Source: an uncultured Porphyromonadaceae bacterium (lineage in GTDB: Bacteria > Bacteroidota > Bacteroidia > Bacteroidales > Muribaculaceae). From it: a stretch of 64,000 nucleotides of DNA. The number at the start of each line of letters is the position of its first letter. The stretch's first letter is position 1. A program made the translations under genes and the position numbers. The DNA is taken from contig UQKE01000007.1 of assembly GCA_900541555.1 (NCBI GenBank), positions 3,774 to 67,773 of the forward strand, given 5' to 3'. Of this stretch, positions 42,339-50,609 are shown one piece after another. Under the pieces are notes generated by a model. The model made no database searches and was not told the origin of the DNA. It worked only from the letters and a program-made list of their open reading frames with translations.

Positions 42339-43574
42339 ATGAAACGATCCCTATTTCTTGTCACATTGCTTCTCTCTATCGTCCTGCCGGCATTCGCAGA
42401 CGACTTCTCCTACCAAGACGGCCGAGCAAGCCTTTCTCCCTACCCGACCGACAGGGTAGCCAGAGAATTTCCGGATTCGCTGACGCCGATATTTGTCAAC
42501 CACGTAGGCCGCCACGGCTCGCGATATCCCGCCGGATCGCTCCACACAATGATGATGAAACGCGCACTGGACAAAGCCAATTCGCTGAACACAATCACGC
42601 CGCTCGGCAAACAACTGCTCGAAGAAGTCGACGCCGTCATCGAAACGACCGCCGGAAGATGGGGCGCACTCGACTCTATCGGCGAATCGGAGCATCGCAA
42701 CATCGCAGAACGGCTGTTCCGCAGCTGCCCCGAGTTGCTCGACAGCGCGCGCGTCGTCGCCATTTCGTCCTATTCTCCCCGCAGCATCAAGAGCATGTAT
42801 GCATTCCTGCACCGTCTGACCGAACTGTCGAGCAACATCGACGCGACAGCCGCATCCGGTCGCCGTTTCAACCCGCTGATGCGCAATTTCGACGAAGACG
42901 AAGCCTATAAGTCATTTCGCACCGACACTGCCTATCTCGCCACTTACAACCGCTTCCTGTCGGGCAACATCACAATCGACCCGCTTTTGCGCGTCCTCGG
43001 CGAAAACTACCCACTCGACTACGACACCACCGCCGACCTCGCCTTGGCGGAATACTACGTGTCGGCCGGCATGAACGCCATGGGGCTGACGAGCGACGCA
43101 TCCCAATATTTCACCATAGAAGAATACCGCAATTTGTGGTCGATTTTCAACTTCCGGCAATATCTGCTCTATTCCGCATCCACGCTTTCATCCCGTCCGG
43201 CAGAAATTGCAGCGCCATTGCTGCAAGACATTGTCATGACCGCCGACAGCGTATTGACCGGAAAACTCCACATTGCTGCCAAGTTCCGTTTCGGCCACGC
43301 CGAAACACTCATGCCCTTGCTCGCATTGATGCAACTTCCCGGATGCCACTATCTGACAAACTATTTCGACACCGTTGCCGACGAATGGAAAGACTTCGCA
43401 TCGTTTCCAATGGCTGCCAACTTGCAACTCGTCTACTTCAAAGCGCCGTCGGGCAGCATCTTCGTGAGAGGCGACCTCAATGAAAGGCCCGTCAATTTAA
43501 TCCCCGGAAAACCCATTTATGTCGAATGGAACGATTTGCGCTCATACTGGTTGGGATTACTGCCTTTGGAGTAG
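42339..43574 (+). CDS. Secreted histidine-type phosphatase, MINPP/phytase-like
   Basis: 411 residues from the ATG at 42339, which starts a signal peptide (MKRSLFLVTLLLSIVLPAFA). The frame runs back to 42270, but that would span the promoter repeat. The branch-2 histidine phosphatase motif is VGRHGSRYP (catalytic His59). FGHAETLMPLLALM gives the HAE proton-donor motif seen in multiple inositol polyphosphate phosphatases, in place of the HD of acid phosphatases. It is probably periplasmic, outer-membrane or vesicle-associated and may release phosphate from inositol phosphates; substrate is inferred from the motif only. It appears monocistronic. Confidence 0.87.
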   Translation: MKRSLFLVTLLLSIVLPAFADDFSYQDGRASLSPYPTDRVAREFPDSLTPIFVNHVGRHGSRYPAGSLHTMMMKRALDKANSLNTITPLGKQLLEEVDAVIETTAGRWGALDSIGESEHRNIAERLFRSCPELLDSARVVAISSYSPRSIKSMYAFLHRLTELSSNIDATAASGRRFNPLMRNFDEDEAYKSFRTDTAYLATYNRFLSGNITIDPLLRVLGENYPLDYDTTADLALAEYYVSAGMNAMGLTSDASQYFTIEEYRNLWSIFNFRQYLLYSASTLSSRPAEIAAPLLQDIVMTADSVLTGKLHIAAKFRFGHAETLMPLLALMQLPGCHYLTNYFDTVADEWKDFASFPMAANLQLVYFKAPSGSIFVRGDLNERPVNLIPGKPIYVEWNDLRSYWLGLLPLE

Positions 43575-44080
43575 CAAAATGCTTGTTTTTAGCCCCATTT
43601 TAAGCGCAAATGGTTAAATAATGCAAACAGGGCTCATTTTCTTTGCGAAATATTTGCATCGAGCCAAAAACAGGATATATATTTGCAACAAGTTTTTCAT
43701 GGTATTAGATTTTAAGGTAGAAAGGTTATTTGTTGAGAAACAAGTAACTTTTTTATTTTTGCCCTTTTCTGCCGCCCGCCGCACCGACGGTACAACTTCC
43801 CCGCCCCAGCGCAAAAACCAAGACAAGAACAAGCCATGCAATCCTGAAAAACCCAAATAAACGCCTTGCCTCCCAAGTCCGCACAACCCACAACGCCCCA
43901 TCCACAAAATCATCATGCTTTTCTTCATTCCCGCTGCCTTTGAGTCAGTAGAAAAAAAGATATAAATGAATTTGTTTGCGTATTGGCCAATTTCACCAAC
44001 CTCACAACCCTTAACTCTAAACTCACATCCCCTCTAAAAACCGACTGTTTCTATTTCTTTCGCCCATACCCGCATCTGTC
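43575..44080 (+). other. Gene-free stretch with two promoter-like elements, possible unannotated RNA
   Basis: No convincing protein gene on either strand. P1: TTTG at 43653-43656, 21 bp, TATATTTG at 43678-43685. P2: TTTG at 43729-43732, 21 bp, TATTTTTG at 43754-43761. Downstream of P2 the plus strand is strikingly C/A-rich and G-poor to about 44080. A 23-codon frame at 43966-44037 (MNLFAYWPISPTSQPLTL..) ends shortly before the terminator at 44081. The combination suggests a transcript of about 300-350 nt that could be a small RNA or a leader. Confidence 0.4.
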
Positions 44081-44118
44081 AACACAACGAAAGCCGCCTT
44101 TTGTTGTGTTTTTTTGAT
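44081..44118 (+). terminator. Rho-independent terminator before the barrel genes
   Basis: AACACAACGAAAG-CCGCC-TTTTGTTGTGTT followed by TTTTT. The stem is at least 8 bp with a further A/T extension. It lies 500 nt beyond the phosphatase gene, so it fits a transcript from P1 or P2 better than the phosphatase mRNA. Confidence 0.75.
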
Positions 44119-44143
44119 TTCATTAAAACAATTTATATCTTTG
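44113..44143 (+). promoter_or_regulatory. Promoter of the outer-membrane barrel pair
   Basis: TTTG at 44113-44116, a 19-bp spacer and TATCTTTG at 44136-44143, a full match to the Bacteroidota promoter layout. The TTTG box overlaps the terminator T-run. Confidence 0.75.
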
Positions 44144-44213
44144 TCATGCCAAAGTGTTGGGTCTAACAATTGTTCCAAATCTAATCACTCATAATCAGAA
44201 AAACAGCAAAACC

Positions 44214-44831
44214 ATGAAGCAAATGAAATTCAAATTTCGCAAAATCTTTCCGGCAATCGTCGCATTGCTAGCAGTATCCACAGGACAAGCAGCCGAACCG
44301 GAAACAGCTGTCAACATCGACTATCGCCATTGGGAAGAATCGCGCCATGAACTCCGAGGCTACAAAGGCTTTGTTGAGGCGGGCTATTCATGGTATTTCA
44401 AAAACTTCAACCCCATAGCATCGGAATTAATCACAAACACATCTCCGAAATTCAGCTTGCTCACATCGCACGGCTATCAATTCACCAACAATTTCTACCT
44501 CGGTGGAGGAGTTGGCATCGACCATTACACCACATGGAAGCGCACCACAATGCCAATCTTCGGAAACATCCGCGTAAACCTGTTGGGAAACAATCGCTAT
44601 TCGCCCCTATTCGACTTGAAAGGCGGTTATTCCATTGGCGAGCAAGAAGGTCTCTATGTGGGTATTCAAGCAGGCGTGCGTGTCAAAACTACAAAACGGC
44701 AAGCCGCCTATGCCGTTTTCGACTTGGCATACCAATACGACAAAAAAGGATACGACATTGATCTCGACGGAGTGCGCGACGAGCAAACCTGCGCCCTTTC
44801 GATTGGTTTCAAAGTGGGTTATGAATTTTAA
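44214..44831 (+). CDS. Outer-membrane beta-barrel protein (paralog 1)
   Basis: 205 residues from the ATG at 44214 (an in-frame GTG at 44154 is too close to the promoter). Signal peptide MKQMKFKFRKIFPAIVALLAVSTGQAA. The mature protein has alternating amphipathic strands (ELRGYKGFVEAGYSW, SHGYQFTNNFYLGGGVGIDHY, LYVGIQAGVRVKTTKRQAAY) and ends in the barrel-type IGFKVGYEF with a terminal Phe. It resembles small 8-stranded OmpA/OmpX-like barrels. About 60 residues at equivalent positions (GYQF.N.FYLG.G.G, TSMPIF.. -like) are shared with the next gene, so the pair arose by duplication. Function unknown. Confidence 0.82.
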   Translation: MKQMKFKFRKIFPAIVALLAVSTGQAAEPETAVNIDYRHWEESRHELRGYKGFVEAGYSWYFKNFNPIASELITNTSPKFSLLTSHGYQFTNNFYLGGGVGIDHYTTWKRTTMPIFGNIRVNLLGNNRYSPLFDLKGGYSIGEQEGLYVGIQAGVRVKTTKRQAAYAVFDLAYQYDKKGYDIDLDGVRDEQTCALSIGFKVGYEF

Positions 44832-44842
44832 AACAGCGAACA

Positions 44843-45442
44843 ATGAAAACTAAAATAATTGTAACATTCGCGCTTTGCGCGGTTTCAGCAATTGCATCAG
44901 TAGCGCAAGGCAGCGACACCGCCACACTGCAAAACTACCAAAAATGGCAATCGCGCCACACGCTCCAAGGCTACCGATGGACAGTGGAAGCCGCCTACGA
45001 ATTCGACATCGACAACACGAAAGTGCAAGCGCTCAACGCACTCGACGACAAAATTCCGATCGACAACCGCAACTTCAATTTCGCGACCGTCCACGGCTAC
45101 CAATTCAATAATTTCTTCTATTTGGGAGCCGGCATCGGGGTGCAACGATACACAGCCGTAAACGCCACCTCCATGCCGATTTTCGCCGATCTTCGCGTGA
45201 ATTTCCTCAACGACCGCAAACTGACGCCATATGCCGACTTCCGAATCGGAGGCGCGATAGGCCGAATCGGAGGATTTCGCGCCACTGCCATGCTGGGAGT
45301 TCGCATCAAGACCATCCGCAGGCAAGCAGCATTGATTGGCATCGGCATCACGAAAGAAAACGACTACCCCTGCCACGCCGTAAGCGGAACGGAATATTTC
45401 GAAGGCACAACCCTCGGCATCCGGATCGGATACGAATTCTGA
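44843..45442 (+). CDS. Outer-membrane beta-barrel protein (paralog 2)
   Basis: 199 residues, signal peptide MKTKIIVTFALCAVSAIASVAQ. It shows the same plan as the preceding gene: QKWQSRHTLQGYRWTVEAAYEF, VHGYQFNNFFYLGAGIGVQRY, MPIFADLRVNFL, VRIKTIRRQAALIGIGI and the C-terminal LGIRIGYEF. The genes are 11 nt apart and share the promoter at 44113-44143. The loops between strands differ most, as expected for surface-exposed segments. No specific role can be assigned. Confidence 0.82.
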   Translation: MKTKIIVTFALCAVSAIASVAQGSDTATLQNYQKWQSRHTLQGYRWTVEAAYEFDIDNTKVQALNALDDKIPIDNRNFNFATVHGYQFNNFFYLGAGIGVQRYTAVNATSMPIFADLRVNFLNDRKLTPYADFRIGGAIGRIGGFRATAMLGVRIKTIRRQAALIGIGITKENDYPCHAVSGTEYFEGTTLGIRIGYEF

Positions 45443-45526
45443 CCCCCGACATGCGCCTGAACGCACAGATGGACTTGCCAAATAATCGCTTGCCGACTCG
45501 CCTTGGAAAAATCGTGGCAAATAAAA

Positions 45527-45557
45527 TTTGCAGTTACGGAAAAGATGCGTATCTTTG
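45527..45557 (+). promoter_or_regulatory. Promoter of rpsO
   Basis: TTTG at 45527-45530, 19-bp spacer, TATCTTTG at 45550-45557. The start codon follows 42 nt later after an A/T-rich leader without a Shine-Dalgarno sequence, as is common in Bacteroidota. Confidence 0.75.
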
Positions 45558-45599
45558 CCGCCACTAATCGAATATTAACTTTTTAAATTTCTTTTTAGT

Positions 45600-45875
45600 A
45601 TGTATTTAGGTGCTGAAGAAAAAAAGAAGATCTTCGAGAAATACGGTAAGTCGAATACTGATACTGGATCGCCTGAATCTCAGATTGCATTATTTTCTGT
45701 CCGTATTGCTCATTTGACTGAACACTTGAAGTCAAATCACAAAGATCATAACACAACTCGAGCTCTTAAACGCCTTGTCGGCAAGCGTCGTCGCCTTCTC
45801 GACTATTTGATCAAAGTCGACATCGAACGCTACCGCGCAATCATCGCGAAAGAAGAACTCGGAATCAGAAAGTAA
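45600..45875 (+). CDS. rpsO: 30S ribosomal protein S15
   Basis: 91 residues. Small-subunit protein that binds the central domain of 16S rRNA and helps bridge to 23S rRNA. Conserved features: [24 protein letters not shown], the [22 protein letters not shown] helix that contacts rRNA, and the C-terminal [15 protein letters not shown]. Length is normal. Codon use in the first half differs somewhat from neighbours, as expected for a highly expressed gene. It is monocistronic, with its own promoter and terminator. Confidence 0.98.
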   Translation: MYLGAEEKKKIFEKYGKSNTDTGSPESQIALFSVRIAHLTEHLKSNHKDHNTTRALKRLVGKRRRLLDYLIKVDIERYRAIIAKEELGIRK

Positions 45876-45896
45876 GCGGCTGCAAGCCTCTACGAC

Positions 45897-45940
45897 AAAA
45901 AAGGTTGCCTTTCCAACAAAACGGGGCAGCCTTTTTTCGT
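45897..45940 (+). terminator. Rho-independent terminator of rpsO
   Basis: AAAAAAGGTTGCC pairs with GGCAGCCTTTTTT (13 bp, one wobble) around a loop of about 15 nt, ending in a T-run. Confidence 0.92.
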
Positions 45941-46029
45941 TTGAGAATGCGATTTAAATATCGCTAAAAACTACCACATTCCAAAGGTTTTACGTATTTT
46001 CGCAGTTGTTATTTATTTTGAGGAAAAAC

Positions 46030-46473
46030 ATGGACAAAATCACAGTAAAAATAATCAACGAATCGAGCAACGACCTTCCACAATATGCCACGCCTTATGC
46101 GGCCGGAATGGACTTGCGAGCCAATTTGAAAGAGCCCGTCACATTGCAACCGCTCGAACGGCGGCTCATCCCGACAGGCATTCGCATCGAATTGCCGGAA
46201 GGCTATGAATGCCAAATTCGCCCCCGAAGCGGATTGGCCCTGAAAAGCGGCATCACCGTGCTCAACACCCCCGGCACCATTGATGCCGACTATCGCGGAG
46301 AAATCGGCGTGATACTCGTCAACCTCTCCGACAAGCCATTTACGGTCAATCACGGCGAACGCATCTGCCAAATGGTGGTGGCTCGCCATGCCTCCGTCGA
46401 ATGGCAACCGTCCGACAACCTTGCCGAAAGCAACCGCGGCGACGGCGGCTTCGGGCATACCGGCATCAAATAA
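46030..46473 (+). CDS. dut: dUTP diphosphatase
   Basis: 147 residues from the ATG at 46030; the frame extends to 46006 but the extension is not conserved-looking. Hydrolyses dUTP to dUMP and pyrophosphate, keeping uracil out of DNA and feeding thymidylate synthesis. All five trimeric dUTPase motifs are present: [39 protein letters not shown] and the C-terminal [10 protein letters not shown] arm. It starts a run of closely spaced plus-strand genes mainly concerned with the cell envelope. Confidence 0.96.
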   Translation: MDKITVKIINESSNDLPQYATPYAAGMDLRANLKEPVTLQPLERRLIPTGIRIELPEGYECQIRPRSGLALKSGITVLNTPGTIDADYRGEIGVILVNLSDKPFTVNHGERICQMVVARHASVEWQPSDNLAESNRGDGGFGHTGIK

Positions 46474-46515
46474 CGACAATCAAGAAAACGAACGACATTG
46501 AGAATATTTCGCAAC

Positions 46516-48264
46516 GTGAAAAAATCAATCAAACACATATCCATTGCCATCTGCTTGTCGACATTCATGCTGCCCATGTTCGCGCAATACGGCACGCACG
46601 AAGCCGACAAAAAGAAAGCGCAATACATATTTTTGGAAGCCATCGCCAAAAACACGGAAAACGACGCTTCCGCTTCCTTCGACTTGCTGCAAGCAGCCCA
46701 CAGCCTCGATCCCGAAAATCCGACGATCGGATTCTATTACGGAATGTCGATCCTGTCGGCCGACGAAGTGGAAAAAGAAGAGATGGACACCGCGTTAAGC
46801 CTGATGAAACGCAACACGCTTCTCCGCCCCGACGATTTTTATGAGAACTACATTTATGCCATTCTCTGCTCGTCGATTTCCGACTATGACGAAACAATTC
46901 GTGTCGTGGAAACATTGCTGAAAAAATATCCCGACCGCATACAGATGTACCCCGTGCTTGCCAAAAGCTACGCTTCAAAGAACGAGTTCGGAAAAGCCGT
47001 TGCCGTAATCGACAGCCTCGAAAAAACAGAAGGAAGATCGACATCGACGACAATCATGAAAATCGGCTATTTGCTCAACATGAACGACACGGCAGCCATC
47101 ATCGCGACAGGAAAACAATACTTGTCCGACGCGCCAAAAAGCGTCGAGCCAAACACCCTGATGGGCAACGTTTATGCACAATTGGGTATGCCCGACAGCG
47201 CATTTGTCTACTACGACAAAGCCCTTGCCATCGACCCCGACTACGGATATGCCAACCTGCAAAAGGCAAACTTGTATTACAGCACCGGCGATTCGACCAA
47301 TTATGAAAAGGAAATCACCTCGGTCCTCTTAAACAAAAACATCGAAGTGGGAACAAAAGTGGACATCCTCACCGACTACATCCGCACCCACATCCAGCAA
47401 AACGACTCTTCCGACAGAGTCGACAACATGTTTGCCACGATTCTCGAACAGCACAGCCACGAAGCGCAAATACACAGGCTCTACTGCGACTATCTCACCT
47501 ACCGTGGAAAATACGACGCGGCAGCCGAGCAGCTATCGTACACCGTCGACATCGATCCGTCCGACCCAAAAGACTGGGAACGGCTCATGTGGCTCTACAC
47601 ATTCAGCGAAAAGCCGGAAAAAGCCATTGAAACCGGAAGCAAGGCTTTAAGCTACGACCCCGAACACATCACTTACTACCAAATTATCGGGGCAGCCTAC
47701 TACAACATGGGCGATTACGACAAAAGCATCGAGTACTACGACACATTGCTCGAAAAAAACAAGACGCTCATGCTTGTCAATGAAGCCGACATCTATTCCG
47801 CATTGGCCGAAAGCTACAATCAGAAAGGCGACATTGCCGCCACTTTGCGCAACTACGAAATATCATTGGAAATAGAGCCCGACAATCCGCTCGCGCTCAA
47901 CAACTACGCCTATTCCCTATGCATAAGCTATTCAGAAAATGCCGACTCGCTTGCAAAAGCCGAAAAAATGTCGAAGCGCTCCATCGATATCGAACCGGAA
48001 AATTCTTCTTCGTTAGACACCTATGCGTGGATCATGTTCCTCAAACGCGATTATAAAACCGCGCTCGAATATATCGAGAAAGCAATGGAAAATGCAGATT
48101 CCGAACGCAACAACGCCGAACTTCTCGAACATTATGGCGACATTTTGTTCATGTTGGGACGTCCCGACGAAGCTCTGGAACAATGGAAAAAAGCATTGGA
48201 AGAAAATCCGGATTCCGAATTGTTGAAGAAAAAAGTCGACCACAAAACGTATTTCTATGAATGA
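46516..48264 (+). CDS. Exported TPR-repeat protein
   Basis: 582 residues if started at the GTG at 46516, which gives a clean signal peptide (MKKSIKHISIAICLSTFMLPMFAQ). A TTG at 46498 is possible; the first ATG falls inside the signal peptide, so a non-ATG start is needed. The rest is a chain of at least ten TPR units (for example YGMSILSADE, AKSYASKNEFGKAVAVIDSL, GNVYAQLGMPDSAFVYYDKALAIDPDYG, GDILFMLGRPDEALEQWKKALEENPDSE). It is a periplasmic scaffold of unknown partner. It overlaps the DUF4292 lipoprotein gene by 8 nt, so they likely act together in envelope biogenesis. Confidence 0.88.
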   Translation: MKKSIKHISIAICLSTFMLPMFAQYGTHEADKKKAQYIFLEAIAKNTENDASASFDLLQAAHSLDPENPTIGFYYGMSILSADEVEKEEMDTALSLMKRNTLLRPDDFYENYIYAILCSSISDYDETIRVVETLLKKYPDRIQMYPVLAKSYASKNEFGKAVAVIDSLEKTEGRSTSTTIMKIGYLLNMNDTAAIIATGKQYLSDAPKSVEPNTLMGNVYAQLGMPDSAFVYYDKALAIDPDYGYANLQKANLYYSTGDSTNYEKEITSVLLNKNIEVGTKVDILTDYIRTHIQQNDSSDRVDNMFATILEQHSHEAQIHRLYCDYLTYRGKYDAAAEQLSYTVDIDPSDPKDWERLMWLYTFSEKPEKAIETGSKALSYDPEHITYYQIIGAAYYNMGDYDKSIEYYDTLLEKNKTLMLVNEADIYSALAESYNQKGDIAATLRNYEISLEIEPDNPLALNNYAYSLCISYSENADSLAKAEKMSKRSIDIEPENSSSLDTYAWIMFLKRDYKTALEYIEKAMENADSERNNAELLEHYGDILFMLGRPDEALEQWKKALEENPDSELLKKKVDHKTYFYE

Positions 48265-49111
48265 CATACGTATCCTAATCGTCGTGCCTTTGCTTGCCGT
48301 GCTTCTTGCTTCCTGCGGGGCATCAAAGCAAATTGCGGCTATTCCGTCGCAAGACGGCATCGAGTCTGAAATCCAAATCGAGACAGATTGGGACGCTTCG
48401 CCCTATAATCCCGCCACCGTCGCCGAATCCATTCCGGAATGGACCGACCTGACCGCTTCCGGCGACATCGTCATCGATGCATCCGGAAAGTTGAAAAGCG
48501 CTTTCCAAATGAAAATGGTGCGCGGCAAGTCCGTCTCTTTCTCCCTGCGCCCGTTTTTAGGCATCGAAATGGGGAAAATATACATCGACTGCGACTCTGT
48601 CACGATTGTCGACAAATACCACAACCTATATGTCAAAGACGCCATCGCTTCTTTCCTCGGCTCCGGCATCAGCATCGACAATTTGCAAAGCCTCCTGCTG
48701 GCTCGTCCTTTCGATTTGCAAACAGGCCCGCTTTCTTCCGAAAATCTAACCGATTTTGAAGCCTCGGCAACCGACGGCGACGGGCTATGGACGCTCTTCG
48801 CGCGCAACGTTGCCGATTCTTTCAGCTATTTCTTCGACATGCACGAGAATCGGATAAACGCCTTCAACGTCGAACTAAACAGCGGGCAACTTTACGCCCT
48901 CCGATTCAGCGAATACCGAACCACCGACAAAGGCGCGATTGCAGGAAAAATCTCTGCCAACATTCCTCTCGCAGGAATGGATATTTCTTTCGAACTGCGC
49001 TTCGGCAAATCCGTCAAATGGGACAATGGCATCACAGACAGAATTTCCATTCCGAAAGATGCCCGACGCTATTCCCTTCCCCTCATTTTAAAAGCTCTTT
49101 CCAAACAATAA
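48257..49111 (+). CDS. DUF4292 lipoprotein
   Basis: 284 residues with lipobox LLASCGASK. The domain (VAESIPEWTDLTASGDIVIDASGKLKSAFQMKM.., SLRPFLGIEMGKIYID, SVTIVDKYHNLYVKD) matches DUF4292, a family I know mostly from Bacteroidota. It resembles LolA/LolB-type half barrels that hold lipid or lipoprotein acyl chains, so an outer-membrane lipoprotein or LPS handling role is plausible but unproven. It sits between a TPR protein and an EnvC-like protein, a common Bacteroidota neighbourhood. Confidence 0.85.
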   Translation: MNDIRILIVVPLLAVLLASCGASKQIAAIPSQDGIESEIQIETDWDASPYNPATVAESIPEWTDLTASGDIVIDASGKLKSAFQMKMVRGKSVSFSLRPFLGIEMGKIYIDCDSVTIVDKYHNLYVKDAIASFLGSGISIDNLQSLLLARPFDLQTGPLSSENLTDFEASATDGDGLWTLFARNVADSFSYFFDMHENRINAFNVELNSGQLYALRFSEYRTTDKGAIAGKISANIPLAGMDISFELRFGKSVKWDNGITDRISIPKDARRYSLPLILKALSKQ

Positions 49112-49118
49112 CAACGCC

Positions 49119-50609
49119 ATGCTGAAATCCATCATTTTCTATATTTCGACAATCCTGTGCGCAGCGACAGCCTTCGCGCAACAACCGGCCATGGACGATC
49201 TCAAACAGCAAACTCAAACTGCCCGCCAAGAAATACAGAAGACTTCCCAAAAAATCAAACAAAACAAAAACAAGACCCTCAAATCTCTCAACGACCTGAA
49301 TCGCATCACTGCCGAAATCGGGGAAAAGCAAAAAGACATCGACGAAATAAACCGACAAATCATCGATATCAACGTCAAAATCCAAAACGTCAACCGCCAT
49401 ATCGCAGCTCGCGACTCCGCGCTTCGCGTGCTCCGCGAAAACTATCTGAAAGCCATTAAGAAAATCCGAAGCCACAACGCCACTGCCAACAACAGCAAAA
49501 TGATGTTTCTGTTTTCGTCAGAATCGTTCCATCAAGCATACAGGCGCTTGCGCTACTTAAAAGAATTCTCGCGCTGGAGAGAAGGGCAAACCAAGCAAAT
49601 CAAAAACGCAATGGCCGAACTCGAAAAGCAAAAACAGCAGTTGCAGGCTCTTCAAAAGGAAAAAAACGAAGCCTACAACACTATCAACAGCACGAAGCTC
49701 GCGCTTGAAGGCCAAAAGAACGAACAAAACCGAATGATTGCGGCATTGAAAACAGAACAAGGCAATTTGTTGCAGATACTTCATGAGCAACAACGCAAAC
49801 TCGACGAACTCGACCGGCAATTGAACGCCCTCATCGAAGCCGAGCGACGCAAAGCCGAAGAAGAAGCGCGAATCGAAGCCGAACGGCGAAAAGCCGAAGA
49901 AGCCGAACGCGCCCGCATAGCCGAAGAGCGGCGCAAAGCCGAAGAGGAACGCATCCGGAAAGAACAAGAAGAAAAAGAAGCCGAACTGCAAAAAATAAAG
50001 CAACAGCAACAACAGGAAAAAGAGAAAAAAGAAAAAGAAGAACTCAAACGCCGCCGGCAAGAAATCGAACAGCGGCAAGAAGAGTTGCGCAAAGAAAAAG
50101 AGCGGCTTGAAAACGAAAGGGAGGAAGCTCGAAAAAAAGAAAAAGAGCGCAGAGAAGCCGGCTACCCCGATGAAAATGAAATCAAGCTGACAGGCAGCTT
50201 CGAAAGCAACAAAGGCAAACTGCCATACCCCGTCACGGGAAGTTTCCGCGTTGTGAAGCCTTTTGGCAAACACAAGCATCCGGTGCTCGAATATGTCACC
50301 ACCGACAATCCCGGAATCGAAATCGAAACCGATGCCGGCGCAATGGCACGATCGGTGTTCGACGGAACCGTGTCCTATGTCTATCAAGTCAACAACGAGT
50401 ATAACTACGTCGTCATCCTCAAACACGGCGAATACATCACCGTTTATGCCGGTTTGGAAACAATCGCCGTCAAAAAAGGCGATTCCGTCAAAGCCGGACA
50501 AGCATTGGGCTCGCTTTTCACAGACGTGAACGACGACGATCATGCCATGCTCCACTTCCAAGTGAGGAAAGGCAGCACGAAATTGAATCCGCAAGAATGG
50601 TTGAAATAA
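49119..50609 (+). CDS. EnvC-like murein hydrolase activator, degenerate M23 domain
   Basis: 496 residues with a signal peptide (ending TAFAQ). Residues about 25-380 form a long coiled coil; its second half is an extreme charged stretch of ERRKAEEE/RIEAERRKAEE-type repeats. The C-terminal 110 residues are a LytM/M23 fold (PVTGSFRVVKPFGKHKHP, then YNYVVILKHGEYITVYAGL, GDSVKAGQALG, MLHFQVRKGSTKLNPQEWL). The zinc ligands are lost: the HxxxD position reads GIEIETDAGA and the HxH position reads MLHF. This is the hallmark of EnvC-type proteins that activate amidases at division without cutting peptidoglycan themselves. Overlaps the next gene by one base (TAATG). Confidence 0.9.
   Translation: MLKSIIFYISTILCAATAFAQQPAMDDLKQQTQTARQEIQKTSQKIKQNKNKTLKSLNDLNRITAEIGEKQKDIDEINRQIIDINVKIQNVNRHIAARDSALRVLRENYLKAIKKIRSHNATANNSKMMFLFSSESFHQAYRRLRYLKEFSRWREGQTKQIKNAMAELEKQKQQLQALQKEKNEAYNTINSTKLALEGQKNEQNRMIAALKTEQGNLLQILHEQQRKLDELDRQLNALIEAERRKAEEEARIEAERRKAEEAERARIAEERRKAEEERIRKEQEEKEAELQKIKQQQQQEKEKKEKEELKRRRQEIEQRQEELRKEKERLENEREEARKKEKERREAGYPDENEIKLTGSFESNKGKLPYPVTGSFRVVKPFGKHKHPVLEYVTTDNPGIEIETDAGAMARSVFDGTVSYVYQVNNEYNYVVILKHGEYITVYAGLETIAVKKGDSVKAGQALGSLFTDVNDDDHAMLHFQVRKGSTKLNPQEWLK

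Noticed and set aside
43614..43928. Small frames on both strands (43621-43860 plus, 43614-43928 minus)
   Set aside because: They run across promoter-like elements and show no domain, signal or plausible composition.
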